This document shows positions 10,184 to 19,003 of a stretch of DNA of 64,000 bases, piece by piece. Within the stretch, counting starts at the first letter, position 1, and each line of letters begins with the position of its first letter. Below the pieces are notes generated by a model. It worked only from the letters and a program-made list of their open reading frames with translations. It searched no databases and was not told where the DNA came from. Both the position numbers and the translations under genes were made by a program. The stretch is from Nostoc desertorum CM1-VF14 (GTDB lineage Bacteria; Cyanobacteriota; Cyanobacteriia; Cyanobacteriales; Nostocaceae): the NCBI GenBank assembly GCA_019359245.1, contig JAHHHR010000033.1, positions 19,915-83,914 of the forward strand, read 5' to 3'.

Positions 10184-10729
10184 ATGGTTTTGAGTCTTGG
10201 TAACTTGATGCGAAAAATAGTGATTTTGGCTTGCTTACTGCTCTTGGTAAGTTGCCAAGGTAAAAACCAACTGCCCAATAATGAGGCTCAAGTGAAAGTA
10301 GCGCGGGTAGTTAGTGGGCAAAGTTTGGAAGTATTAGGTATGGCTGAACAACCAAATTTGATTTCCCAAGTGCGGTTAGTTGGGATTGATGCACCAGATT
10401 TGCGACAGCGGCCTTGGGGGGAAGCAGCAAAAGAACAGTTAGAGAATCTAATTGGTGGTGTAGAACAATCGGTAACCCTGGAGTTTGATTTAGAAGCAAA
10501 AGACAAAATCGGGCGAACTCTAGCTTATGTGTGGAAAAATAAGGTGTTGTTAAATGAAGAGTTAGTAAAACAAGGAAATGTGTTGTTTGTTGGGCGATCG
10601 CCCAACCACAAATATGACCTGCGTTTAGAACGTGCCCAACAATGGGCTAGGCTCATGGGCCAAGGAATCTGGAACTCAGAAAAACCCATGCGCCTCACTC
10701 CCGCCGAGTTTCGCCGCCAAAATCTTTGA
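10184..10729 (+). CDS. Thermonuclease-like (SNase) lipoprotein
   Basis: The product starts with a lipoprotein signal: MRKIVILACLLLLVSCQ, with LVSC as lipobox. A staphylococcal-nuclease fold follows: VARVVSGQSLEV, then VRLVGIDAPDLRQRPWGEAAKEQL (the RLxGIDAP motif with catalytic Arg and Asp), then DKIGRTLAYVW and NEELVKQGNVLF. Members cut DNA and RNA with calcium and here would sit at the outer face of the plasma or outer membrane. AGGAG at about 10171 serves either GTG 10181 or ATG 10184, and a third start at 10208 would give a minimal signal peptide. Confidence 0.85.
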   Translation: MVLSLGNLMRKIVILACLLLLVSCQGKNQLPNNEAQVKVARVVSGQSLEVLGMAEQPNLISQVRLVGIDAPDLRQRPWGEAAKEQLENLIGGVEQSVTLEFDLEAKDKIGRTLAYVWKNKVLLNEELVKQGNVLFVGRSPNHKYDLRLERAQQWARLMGQGIWNSEKPMRLTPAEFRRQNL

Positions 10730-10739
10730 AGAATGGGAA

Positions 10740-10829
10740 TGGGGATGAGGGAGACAAGGGGACAAGGGGAATAACCAATGATGCCCAATGCCCAATAACA
10801 AATGACCAATGACCAATGACTAATAACTA
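10740..10829. repeat. Degenerate heptamer (STRR) tract
   Basis: The end of the spacer before the inositol phosphatase is made of heptamer-like units (AATGCCC, AATGACC, AATGACT), typical of short tandemly repeated sequences in heterocystous cyanobacteria. The phosphatase start codon lies at the end of the tract. Confidence 0.65.
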
Positions 10830-11642
10830 ATGACTAATCTACAAATTTTTCTAGATATTGCTACCGAAGCGGCATTAGCTGCTGGTGTCATTTTACAAGG
10901 TTACTTAGGTAAATTAGAAGACGCAATTATTGAAAAAGGTCGCCCTGGTGATTTAGTCACTGCTGCTGATAAAGCCTCAGAAGAGGTGATTTTAGAAATT
11001 TTGCGCCGCCACTTTCCCGATCACTCCATTCTTGCTGAAGAATCAGGGAAATTAGGTAATCAAGAGAATGAATACCTTTGGGCAATAGATCCCCTAGATG
11101 GCACAACCAACTACGCTCATCAATACCCATTTTTTGCCGTTTCCATCGGACTGTTAATTAACGGCGTTCCCCAACTTGGTGTGATTTATGACCCTTTCCA
11201 CAATGAGCTATTCCGTGCTGCTGCTGGCTTGGGAGCAACACGTAACCGTCGTCCCATCAAGGTTTCGGTAACATCTGAACTAAGTAAAAGCCTACTAGTG
11301 ACAGGATTTGCTTATGATCGCCGCGAAACCTCTGATAACAACTACGCAGAATTTAGTCACCTCACTCATCTTACCCAAGGAGTCAGACGTAGCGGTTCCG
11401 CCTCGTTAGATTTAGCGTATGTTGCCTGTGGACGTGTCGATGGTTACTGGGAACGAGGACTTTCTCCTTGGGATATTGCCGCCGGAATAATTTTGTTACA
11501 AGAAGCTGGAGGCAAAGTCACCGCTTACGATGGTACTCCCGTCAAAATTGAGTCAGGTAGAATTCTTGCTACAAATAGTTATATTCACGGTTCCCTCAGT
11601 AGCGAACTTTTACAAGTTCCACCACTGTCAGCATGGGTGTAG
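10830..11642 (+). CDS. Inositol monophosphatase family phosphatase
   Basis: The 270-aa protein has the complete lithium-sensitive phosphatase motifs: LAEESG (about residue 69), WAIDPLDGTTNYAH (about 85-98) and the C-terminal WERGLSPWDIAAG. These residues bind the Mg2+ ions used to hydrolyse sugar or inositol monophosphates. Cyanobacterial homologues act on inositol-1-phosphate, and some act on histidinol phosphate or fructose-1,6-bisphosphate. hisZ lies one gene downstream, which makes a histidinol-phosphatase role worth considering, but the sequence does not decide. The ATG is in the heptamer tract without a strong RBS. Confidence 0.9.
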   Translation: MTNLQIFLDIATEAALAAGVILQGYLGKLEDAIIEKGRPGDLVTAADKASEEVILEILRRHFPDHSILAEESGKLGNQENEYLWAIDPLDGTTNYAHQYPFFAVSIGLLINGVPQLGVIYDPFHNELFRAAAGLGATRNRRPIKVSVTSELSKSLLVTGFAYDRRETSDNNYAEFSHLTHLTQGVRRSGSASLDLAYVACGRVDGYWERGLSPWDIAAGIILLQEAGGKVTAYDGTPVKIESGRILATNSYIHGSLSSELLQVPPLSAWV

Positions 11643-11716
11643 CAAGTGGGGGCTTTCTCGTCTACTTTGGGTAAACTAAAAAGAATCTAACTGCTCCTTT
11701 GGTGCAAAACTTCTAT

Positions 11717-12673
11717 ATGTCTTTCAAAATAGACCGTGGACTATTTAAATATGATTTCATAGATCATCACGCAGTATTGTGCGTTCCAATAGATGCGGAT
11801 GCCAAAGAGATTCGGAAACGCTATCTCAAAATTGCCCGCCGCTTACACCCGGACAGTAGTTTTACTGAAAGTGCTGAACAAAAACAGCTAGGGAACGAAT
11901 TGTTATCAAAATTAGTAAACCCAGCTTACGAAACACTGTATGGCGAGCGCACTCGCACGGAATATATTTTAATTTTGTCGCAAATTGGCAGGCGCCTAGT
12001 ACAAGAGTCTACTTCGGTAACTCTTAATACTGACTTGGCTAAACAGTTAGCCCAATCACCTAATGTCGATCATTTCTATAGAAGTGCGATCGCTAAAATC
12101 GGCGAAACCCAATATGATTCTTTAGAGCAAGCGCCGCAAGTCATTGCCCAAGTTAGTGAATTGAATTTAGTGTATTTAATGCGGAGTGCAACCAAACCAT
12201 CCGCAGCGCCGTCGCCATCTGCTCAACCCAAAGTTCAATCAGGTACGCCTCAGCCGAATACACCAAAGAATACATCACCAGAGCCAGCGCCACCAAAAGA
12301 AGAATCAATTGTAGAACAGTATGTGCGTCGCGCTCAATCTTTGATTGACAAAAACCAATTTGCCCAAGCCAAAGTAGAGTTGCAAGATGCCCTGAAGCTA
12401 GAACCGAAAAATAGTCGCTGCCATAGCTTAATTGCAATGGTGTATTTAAAGCAAAATCAGCTAAAAATGGCGAAAATCCACTTCGACAATGCTCTCAAAT
12501 TAGACCCCCATGACCAAACAGCTCTGCAATGGAAACCGAAAATAGATAGAGCTATAGGACAACAACCTAATGATCATAAGGTGACTTCATCCCCCAATAA
12601 TGGAGATAAGCAACCAGATAAATCTGGTAGTGGTGGTTTGTTCGGTGGTTTGTTTGGTGGGAAGAAAAAATAA
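11717..12673 (+). CDS. J-domain (DnaJ-like) protein with C-terminal TPR
   Basis: The N-terminus carries a J-domain: residues about 15-60 contain IRKRYLKIARRLHPDSS, with the HPD tripeptide that stimulates DnaK. The middle (about 155-205) is a Pro/Ser/Thr-rich linker. Residues about 210-275 hold TPR units (YVRRAQSLIDKNQFAQAK and YLKQNQLKMAKIHFDNALKL). The tail is Gly-rich and ends in lysines. An in-frame TTG at 11699 is possible, but ATG 11717 is preferred. Its TAA overlaps the ATG of hisZ by one base, so the two are translationally coupled. Likely a DnaK co-chaperone with a TPR docking surface. Confidence 0.87.
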   Translation: MSFKIDRGLFKYDFIDHHAVLCVPIDADAKEIRKRYLKIARRLHPDSSFTESAEQKQLGNELLSKLVNPAYETLYGERTRTEYILILSQIGRRLVQESTSVTLNTDLAKQLAQSPNVDHFYRSAIAKIGETQYDSLEQAPQVIAQVSELNLVYLMRSATKPSAAPSPSAQPKVQSGTPQPNTPKNTSPEPAPPKEESIVEQYVRRAQSLIDKNQFAQAKVELQDALKLEPKNSRCHSLIAMVYLKQNQLKMAKIHFDNALKLDPHDQTALQWKPKIDRAIGQQPNDHKVTSSPNNGDKQPDKSGSGGLFGGLFGGKKK

Positions 12674-13887
12674 TGGTGTATCAACCAGCAGCAGGAGCCA
12701 GGGATTTATTGCCCTTGGATGTGGAGAAAAAAAGCTGGATTGAAGATCGGTTACAGCAGGTGTTTCACCGTTGGGGATATCACAGGATTATCACCTCAAC
12801 TTTAGAGCGTATGGATACCCTGATGGCAGGAGAAGCAATCCAGCGCCAGATGGTGATTCAACTACAACAAAATGGCGAGGATGATGAATTAGGGCTACGT
12901 CCAGAATTAACAGCATCCATTGCTCGTACTGTTGTCACTCGGATGGCAAATACAACTTATCCGCAACGGTTGTACTACAACGCTAATGTGTTTCGCCGCA
13001 CTTGGGAAAGTAGACACAATCGCCAGCAAGAGTTTTATCAAGCTGGGGTGGAATTATTAGGTGCTGGGGGATTGCTGGCGAATGCGGAAGTACTGTTGTT
13101 AGTAGCTGATTGTTTAGCAGCACTGGGCTTGCAAGAATGGCATTTAATTTTAGGTGAGGCGGGAATTACGCGATCGCTCTTGAGTGCTTTTCCTACTAAT
13201 TTACAGGATAAAGTTCGCAGTGCGATCGCTCATCTCGACCGTATTACCATAGATAGTTTACCCCTAAGTGACAAACTGCGCGATCGCGCCAGAATCATGC
13301 TGGATCTGCGAGGCCCCAGTGCAGACGTGTTACAAAAAGTTAGTAGCTTGGATCTAGATGAAGAACAGCGAGAGGCAGTAAATAATCTCAAATCCCTAGT
13401 AGAATTACTGGAATCAGAGAAAAAATTTCCCTTAATCCTCGATCTCAGCCTTATCCAAACCATAGATTACTACACTGGTATCGTTTTTGAAGTTGTCAAC
13501 GATACCGAATCCCAAGCTAGAGTTTTAGGGCGCGGTGGTCGCTATGACCAGCTTTTGGGGTTATATCATCCCCAAGGAGAAAACATCCCCGGTATTGGTT
13601 TTGTACTAAATATCGAAGATTTATACCAAGTTTTATTATCTACTCAGCAATTACCACAGGCAACCCCAGCGAGTAACTGCTTAGTTGTCCCAGAAACGGC
13701 GAGTGCTAACGCCCCTGCCTTTGCCTACGCGCAAAAGCTCAGAGATTCTACCCATCTTGTGCGGGTAGAAATTGATTTGGGGGGAAGGGATACAGACGCT
13801 ATTCGCCAATACGCAAGCGATCGCGGCATTGCCCAAATTGCTTGGATTAAAGCTGATGGCTCCTCAAAAATAGAATCATTGCGTTAA
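12673..13887 (+). CDS. hisZ: ATP phosphoribosyltransferase regulatory subunit HisZ
   Basis: The 404-aa protein is a class II aminoacyl-tRNA-synthetase-like, HisRS-related protein. It opens with YQPAAGARDLLP and has GLRPELTASIARTV (motif 2 region), FRRTWESRHNRQQEFYQAGVELLG and VLGRGGRYDQLLGLY. It is shorter than HisRS and lacks the anticodon-binding domain, as expected for HisZ. HisZ pairs with the short-form HisG to catalyse and feedback-regulate the first step of histidine synthesis. It overlaps the preceding J-domain gene by one base. A 12-copy heptamer array follows its stop codon immediately. Confidence 0.93.
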   Translation: MVYQPAAGARDLLPLDVEKKSWIEDRLQQVFHRWGYHRIITSTLERMDTLMAGEAIQRQMVIQLQQNGEDDELGLRPELTASIARTVVTRMANTTYPQRLYYNANVFRRTWESRHNRQQEFYQAGVELLGAGGLLANAEVLLLVADCLAALGLQEWHLILGEAGITRSLLSAFPTNLQDKVRSAIAHLDRITIDSLPLSDKLRDRARIMLDLRGPSADVLQKVSSLDLDEEQREAVNNLKSLVELLESEKKFPLILDLSLIQTIDYYTGIVFEVVNDTESQARVLGRGGRYDQLLGLYHPQGENIPGIGFVLNIEDLYQVLLSTQQLPQATPASNCLVVPETASANAPAFAYAQKLRDSTHLVRVEIDLGGRDTDAIRQYASDRGIAQIAWIKADGSSKIESLR

Positions 13888-13971
13888 TGGGCATGGGGCA
13901 TTGGGCATTGGGCATTGGGCATTGGGCATTGGGCATTGGGCATTGGGCATGGGGCATGGGGCATGGGGCAT
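13888..13971. repeat. Heptamer tandem array, 12 copies of (T/G)GGGCAT
   Basis: From the base after the hisZ stop there are twelve uninterrupted 7-bp units: one TGGGCAT, one GGGGCAT, seven TGGGCAT, three GGGGCAT (84 bp). A CCCCTGCTC/CCCCTGCCT tract follows to about 14065. Short ORFs across it are artefacts of the repeat. Confidence 0.95.
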
Positions 13972-14106
13972 GGGTGAACAATTAATAAATAAATGCTTCT
14001 TCCCCTGCTCCCCCTGCTCCCCCTGCCTCCCCTGCCTCCCCTGCCCCACTCCCCACTCCCCTGCTAGGCTAGAAATAGCCGATACAGAAAAGAGGGAATT
14101 GAGGAT

Positions 14107-14331
14107 ATGCCGCACACAATTGTTACAGAAGTCTGTGAAGGCGTAGCTGACTGCGTAGATGCCTGTCCAGTAGCTTGTATTCATGATGGCCCAGGCAAGA
14201 ATGCCAAGGGAACAGATTGGTATTGGATTGACTTTGCCACTTGCATCGACTGTGGTATATGTGTCCAAGTTTGCCCAGTAGAAGGGGCGATTCTTGCAGA
14301 AGAACGACCGGAGTTGCAAAAAACTCCTTAA
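14107..14331 (+). CDS. 2[4Fe-4S]-type ferredoxin
   Basis: This 74-aa protein has two Cys clusters: CEGVADCVDACPVACI (residues about 9-24) and CIDCGICVQVCPVEGAI (about 47-63). The second is a canonical CxxCxxCxxxCP site. The first has a wider Cys spacing, so it may hold a [3Fe-4S] or a modified [4Fe-4S] cluster. It is a small soluble electron carrier, widespread in cyanobacteria. GAGG at 14099-14102 is a reasonable RBS. The gene sits between the heptamer array and an ABC ATPase gene with no obvious link. Confidence 0.9.
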   Translation: MPHTIVTEVCEGVADCVDACPVACIHDGPGKNAKGTDWYWIDFATCIDCGICVQVCPVEGAILAEERPELQKTP

Positions 14332-14340
14332 TAGTCCATA

Positions 14341-14378
14341 GTCAACAGTCAATAGTTATGTTTAACTTGACTGTTGAC
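14341..14378. terminator. Perfect 12-bp hairpin after the ferredoxin gene
   Basis: GTCAACAGTCAA (14341-14352) pairs perfectly with TTGACTGTTGAC (14367-14378). It lies 10 bp after the ferredoxin stop. No U-tract follows; instead ATGACCA heptamers run into the start of the next gene. Confidence 0.5.
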
Positions 14379-14401
14379 TGTTGATTAATGACCAATGACC
14401 A

Positions 14402-15130
14402 ATGACAAATGACTATTTACTAAATGTTCAAAATGTCCACGCTGGATACATCAAAGATGTAGATATCCTGCAAGGTGTAAATTTTCAGGTTGCACCAGGG
14501 GAATTGGTAACAGTGATTGGCCCGAACGGTGCTGGTAAATCTACTTTAGCAAAAGCAATTTTTGGGCTTTTGATCCCCCACACAGGCACAATTACTTTCA
14601 AAGATGAAAATATTGTGGGGCTAAAGTCCAATCAAATCGTTCAACGAGGAATGTGCTACGTACCGCAAATCGCCAATGTTTTCCCCTCTCTGAGTGTTGA
14701 AGAGAACTTGGAGATGGGCGCGTTTGTGCTTAACGTTCCCCTGAAACCAATCAAAGATAAAATATTTAGTATGTTTCCCAGACTGAGCGATCGCCGTCGT
14801 CAACGCGCTGGTACTCTCTCTGGAGGAGAACGCCAGATGCTAGCGATGGGCAAAGCTTTAATGTTAGAACCTAGTTTGCTGATTTTAGATGAACCATCTG
14901 CTGCTTTGTCCCCGATTTTGGTGACACAAGTGTTTGAGCAGATTAAACAAATTAATCAGGCGGGAACTGCGATCGTATTAGTGGAACAAAATGCCCGTAA
15001 GGCTTTAGAGATGGCCAATCGCGGCTATGTACTGGAGTCGGGACGCGATGCTATCTCAGGCCCTGGTCAAGAACTGTTGAATGATCCTAAAGTGGGTGAG
15101 CTATATCTGGGAGCAGGTAAAAGACATTAA
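14402..15130 (+). CDS. ABC transporter ATP-binding protein, LivF/NatE type
   Basis: The 242-aa protein carries all ABC ATPase motifs: Walker A GPNGAGKST (about residues 40-48), signature LSGGE (about 139), Walker B LLILDEPS (about 160) and the H-loop region replaced by VLVEQN, typical of the LivF/branched-chain amino-acid family. Such ATPases pair with a second ATPase and two permeases for branched or neutral amino acids (LivFGHM, NatABCDE) or urea (UrtE). None of those partners is adjacent, so this is an orphan subunit, as known for natE-type genes in Anabaena. Substrate cannot be assigned from sequence alone. Confidence 0.88.
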   Translation: MTNDYLLNVQNVHAGYIKDVDILQGVNFQVAPGELVTVIGPNGAGKSTLAKAIFGLLIPHTGTITFKDENIVGLKSNQIVQRGMCYVPQIANVFPSLSVEENLEMGAFVLNVPLKPIKDKIFSMFPRLSDRRRQRAGTLSGGERQMLAMGKALMLEPSLLILDEPSAALSPILVTQVFEQIKQINQAGTAIVLVEQNARKALEMANRGYVLESGRDAISGPGQELLNDPKVGELYLGAGKRH

Positions 15131-15966
15131 TCCTCTTTAATCACTCTTGCTCCCATTCAACATAACACCAGTTTAAATAAGGAAACTTCACCAGGCGATA
15201 GCGATGCCTAGTTTGGACTGCGCCTACGCTATCTATATAACTAATACAAAAGCTAATAAAAATTCCTGCCACTGCCGCGACCGTCGTTTTCCATGCTCAA
15301 AGAATTCTCCCTAATAATCGCCTTTCTAATCACATCTACAGCGAGTAGAAAGGCAAAACAGGACATTCATTCAGGAAAAAATGATCAAAATGCAAATTAA
15401 TCGGATTTGCCAGAACCCCGATTCAACAGGAAGGCATATTGAACTTCCTATATATAAAGCTCTGCGTCACTTTTTGATATACTGCTGAGTTACATAAAAT
15501 TCTGTAAAGCTTCTCCAGAGGGAACCTGGGGCATTTTTTCATGGTATAAAAACGTCTATGTTTACCCTAATCAAAATTGATTGAGTGCTTTTGGCAATTT
15601 GGCATCCAAAATTTTCATGTTGCAGTTTTAATTGATATATCAACAGGGTTACAGGGACATTGAGAAAATTCTACAAGGGATTAATTCCCGTCTCAAAAAT
15701 CCCACCCAATGGCCAGTTGTTGACGCTCACGCTCTGTAAACTACCTTAAACGGTGGATGCAGCAAACAAGCAGAGCAAAGCGTCATCGCTTCACCACAAC
15801 TGGCTAGAAATCAAACAGAAAACAAATAGTACAAATGGACTCATACCATTTCATGAAATATCTTATACAGATATAGGAGCGTACAGCTGTACGCTCCTAT
15901 ATCCGATTCATTATGTTGCAAAGATTTTTGGCGGAGATATTAGCATACCAAAGCGATCGCTACTAT
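15131..15966. other. Gene-poor spacer (836 bp)
   Basis: I see no intact gene. A short piece resembling the rim of a dispersed repeat is at about 15195-15235, and a 33-codon protein-like stretch ending at 15739 may be a remnant. A perfect palindrome is at 15870-15903, annotated separately. Confidence 0.5.
15870..15930. repeat. Perfect 34-bp palindrome with conserved tail (dispersed repeat copy 1)
   Basis: 15870-15903 is a perfect palindrome with 17-bp arms centred on GTACAG|CTGTAC. It is followed by a tail ending in TGTTGCAAAGATTTTT. The same core and tail recur at 18945-19003, so this is a mobile or dispersed repeat family and not a chance hairpin. Confidence 0.8.
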
Positions 15967-17262
15967 TTATTTAACTTGAAGCTGCTTTAGTTTATTATTT
16001 GCTGATAGTAGTAAATCTTGAGCTTTTAGATAGGCTGTTGTGCCATTTTGCACCTTTTCTAATTGATTAATAATACTCTGCAATTGACTCAACACTTGAT
16101 TTATCTCCACATCATGAGCATCAGTAGGAATTGAAGCAAGCAACCTTTCAATTTCTCGTTGCGCCGTCTCCAAAGCTTCCACAGCATCTGCTTCAGATTG
16201 CCGCCTTACCTTAACTTGACCTAAATTAGCCTCATAAATTGCTAGTAACTTCTGTGCCTCAGTATAACCCGCCACATCTTTTGAAGAAATTTCTTTGAGC
16301 CGCTCAATTGCCTCTATCCACAAATTTTCTATCTGTTGCCATTCAGTTACAGTATGCGGCGGATTTTGACCAGCTTTAGCAGCTTGCCACGAAAATTGCC
16401 GTGCTGCGGTGATTAAAGCAGTGATGCGATCGTTCCCTGCTGCCAATCCAACAACTTCCTGAAACTCACGCTTATAATTATCTAATTGATTTTGGACAGT
16501 TTTTCCTGCCAGAGTTTGACCAGGAATATGCTCTAATTGATTCAGCGCCGTTTGCCAAGCAGCTGTTCGAGTCTGCTTATCAGTTGCTGTTGCAGCCTGT
16601 TCATATTGCTGTTTTGCATTTAACAGGGTCTGCATATTATCGGTAAGCAAAGACTGAGCATTCTTTTCCTGAAAAACCTTAGCTTCTAGCTGTCCAACTT
16701 GACTACGGAATGCATTGAAACTGTAGCCACTAAAGCGCGAATTGTACCACCAATATCTGTATTCAGACCAATCATTAACAAAGGAAGTTGGTAACTTATC
16801 TAGATGTTTTTGTGCTTCTTGTAGCTTCTGTTCTCCCAAAGCCAAATCAGCAGGACTGGTAGCTTTGTCAATCAATTGTTCAGCTTGCTCGACTGATACC
16901 AACGCCTGCCGATAATGATTATCCATGCTGATGTAGCTGGGTAGCAACAAAAAAGGCGCATGGAGCATCACCGGACGGCGAATCACCGGGTAAGGCTGGT
17001 TAGCCACCCAAATTACACCAACGGGAATGCCTATAAGTATTGCTATCCAAATAAGTCTACTACCTATACCCCGCTTGGCTTTGCTATGCAGTTGCTGAGA
17101 AGATATCTTGAGCGCCTGCCTTTCTGACTCCATTTCATGCTCTAATTTAGCTAGGTTTTTGGGGGTTGCAGATTGTACGCTGGGGGCAGACGGATTTATC
17201 CCAGAAGTATTTGGAGAATTTTTACGCAAAAAATCCAAGTTTATTTTGTTTAAAAAAGCCAT
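15967..17262 (-). CDS. Membrane-anchored coiled-coil protein of unknown function
   Basis: I do not recognise a catalytic domain. The product (about 431 aa from the ATG at 17262) has a charged N-terminal region of about 70 residues, one clear membrane helix (RLIWIAILIGIPVGVIWVA, about residues 71-89) and a long Gln/Ala/Glu-rich helical part predicted as coiled coil. An in-frame TTG would add 11 hydrophobic residues. The topology suggests a single-pass protein with a large helical domain outside the cytoplasm. It ends inside the repeat-rich spacer and stands alone. Confidence 0.75.
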   Translation of the reverse strand: MAFLNKINLDFLRKNSPNTSGINPSAPSVQSATPKNLAKLEHEMESERQALKISSQQLHSKAKRGIGSRLIWIAILIGIPVGVIWVANQPYPVIRRPVMLHAPFLLLPSYISMDNHYRQALVSVEQAEQLIDKATSPADLALGEQKLQEAQKHLDKLPTSFVNDWSEYRYWWYNSRFSGYSFNAFRSQVGQLEAKVFQEKNAQSLLTDNMQTLLNAKQQYEQAATATDKQTRTAAWQTALNQLEHIPGQTLAGKTVQNQLDNYKREFQEVVGLAAGNDRITALITAARQFSWQAAKAGQNPPHTVTEWQQIENLWIEAIERLKEISSKDVAGYTEAQKLLAIYEANLGQVKVRRQSEADAVEALETAQREIERLLASIPTDAHDVEINQVLSQLQSIINQLEKVQNGTTAYLKAQDLLLSANNKLKQLQVK

Positions 17263-17321
17263 AAATATAGTCAGTACTGTGTTGATTATTCCCAAAACAA
17301 CACTGAGAATACATACAATAA

Positions 17322-17458
17322 TAGGACTTACGCAAAATACCTCTCAGACTCTCTTTTCTCCGTGTCGCGCCAGTTGCTACAAGTCGGGGAACCCCAAGGG
17401 CGCACTGACTTCTCTACACCTCTGCGGTTCCTTATTCCGTAATCGTACGTAAGTCCTA
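17322..17458. mobile_element. 137-bp MITE-like element with TAGGACTTACG ends
   Basis: TAGGACTTACG (17322-17332) and CGTAAGTCCTA (17448-17458) are perfect inverted ends enclosing non-coding DNA. A related pair of ends bounds 18692-18905. The remainder of the 17263-17713 spacer shows only AT-rich sequence with the promoter of the carbonic anhydrase gene. Confidence 0.65.
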
Positions 17459-17713
17459 AAAAAGTAAACAAGCGTAAATAAATTAAAGTTTATAGTAAGG
17501 ACTTTAGTCCTGATAAAATTTGCTATGAGCGATGAATCGCTCACTACGAACTAAGATTTTATTGTATGTTTAATTATGCCTATCTACTTAAGTTATAAAT
17601 TACGATCCAATGTGAAGATTAAATGACTCTTAAACCGTGTAATAAGGTACTCTCACATCTTAGTTAAGTCTGATATCTTCCTGATAACAGCTTTGTTATT
17701 GCCAGGTAGATTG

Positions 17714-18433
17714 ATGAGTCGAATTAATGGATTTATAGGACGACGCAATTTCTTAAAATTTGCAAGTGTAGTAGGTATTGCGGCTACTGCTTTTGGTGAT
17801 AGCTTTTGGAGTACAGAGCAAACTGCTGTTGCTGATATTCATCTAGATAACCCTAATCCAGTTAGTCCTAATGAAGCTATCAAACGTTTACTGGATGGTA
17901 ATCAAAGATTTATCAATCAAAAACGCAAATATCCCGATCAATCATTAGAACGTCTACGATTAGTTGCTAAAGCTCAGTATCCGTTTGCCGCCATATTAGG
18001 TTGTGCAGATTCTAGAGTACCTGCGGAAATTGTCTTCGATCAAGGACTTGGAGATTTATTTGTCGTTAGAGTTGCTGGTAATGTCGTCAGTGACACTGTT
18101 ATAGGCAGTCTGGAATATTCTACAACAGTATTGGGTTCGCAGTTGATTGTGGTTTTGGGTCATAAAAGATGCGGTGCAGTCGCAGAAGCAATCAAAAACG
18201 AACCACTTCCTGGCAGAATTGGTTTGATTGTTGAAGGCATCAAACCATCTGTAGAAAGGGTAAAGCTAAGAACTGGTGATAGTATGCAAGATGCGGTTAT
18301 TGCCAATATTCAATATCAGACTCAAAAGTTGCAGGAAAACTCAACTATTTTAGCTAAATTGCTCCGTGAAGGTAAACTAAAAATTGTTGGAGCTTGTTAC
18401 GATATTGACACTGGTAAAATCAATATTATTTAA
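17714..18433 (+). CDS. Exported beta-carbonic anhydrase
   Basis: The protein starts with a twin-arginine-like signal, GRRNFLKFASVVGIAATAFG, after MSRINGFI, so export is likely. The mature part is a beta-class carbonic anhydrase: CADSRVPAE carries the zinc Cys and the Asp-Arg dyad, and GHKRCGAV gives the second His and Cys ligands. It resembles the EcaB-type periplasmic or plasma-membrane enzymes of cyanobacteria that interconvert CO2 and bicarbonate at the cell surface. An in-frame upstream codon at 17693 would only lengthen the signal. The gene is alone, flanked by MITE-like repeats on both sides. Confidence 0.88.
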   Translation: MSRINGFIGRRNFLKFASVVGIAATAFGDSFWSTEQTAVADIHLDNPNPVSPNEAIKRLLDGNQRFINQKRKYPDQSLERLRLVAKAQYPFAAILGCADSRVPAEIVFDQGLGDLFVVRVAGNVVSDTVIGSLEYSTTVLGSQLIVVLGHKRCGAVAEAIKNEPLPGRIGLIVEGIKPSVERVKLRTGDSMQDAVIANIQYQTQKLQENSTILAKLLREGKLKIVGACYDIDTGKINII

Positions 18434-18691
18434 GCATCTGATACGTTTTAGTCTAAAATGTTAGTTTAAGAATATTGTAAAAATTATTAGTATAAAATAT
18501 TTTTTATTGATAATCTTGAAACTTACAAAATTATTTCTTATATCATGTCCGCATAATTAATTACGATTCTCACAGTCATTGCACCCCTCCCCGCTTGCGA
18601 GGCTACGGTGTACACACAAGTATTCGGGAGACAAAGCACAGCTTTGGCGGGGTGAAGTTTTTCGGGTTTAATAAACAATCAAGCAGACATG

Positions 18692-18905
18692 ATTAGGACT
18701 GACGCATTGACAAGAAATACTAAATATGAATTAAGGTTAAAAACCATATCTTTCCTAAGGGCACAGCAATGCTGTGCCCCTACAGCATTGTCTATTTATG
18801 TAGTTTACCGCCGTAGGCATCGCAGGATAATTGAGAAAAGCCTAAAAACTCCCGATTTTAGGTAATGCATATCACGATGTATTTGTACAGTGCGTAAGTC
18901 CTAAT
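18692..18905. mobile_element. 214-bp MITE-like element with nested palindrome
   Basis: ATTAGGACTGACGCA (18692-18706) and TGCGTAAGTCCTAAT (18891-18905) are inverted with one mismatch in 15. Inside are a near-perfect palindrome, GGGCACAGCAATGCTGTGCCC, at about 18759-18779 and a dispersed repeat CGCCGTAGGCATCGC. The ends match those of 17322-17458. Confidence 0.7.
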
Positions 18906-18944
18906 GATATTAGAAAATATTTAAAAAATCCTCTTGTCAACATT

Positions 18945-19003
18945 TATGGGGGCGTACAGATGTACGCCTATATAGCTGATGCATTTGTTGCAAAGATTTT
19001 TTA
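18945..19003. repeat. Dispersed palindrome repeat, copy 2
   Basis: GGCGTACAGATGTACGCC followed by a TATAT segment and TGTTGCAAAGATTTTT matches the repeat at 15870-15930 with a few substitutions and a 2-bp gap. Confidence 0.75.

Noticed and set aside
13876..14352. ORFs over the heptamer array and ferredoxin region on the minus strand
   Set aside because: The product is made of PMPNAQC repeats from the heptamer array, and it overlaps a real ferredoxin gene on the other strand.
15638..15739. Short protein-like stretch ending WPVVDAHAL
   Set aside because: Only 33 codons without a start and no family I can identify; perhaps a gene remnant, but too short to call.
15753..15974. 73-codon ORF before the coiled-coil gene
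   Set aside because: It runs through the palindromic repeat and has no recognisable sequence pattern.
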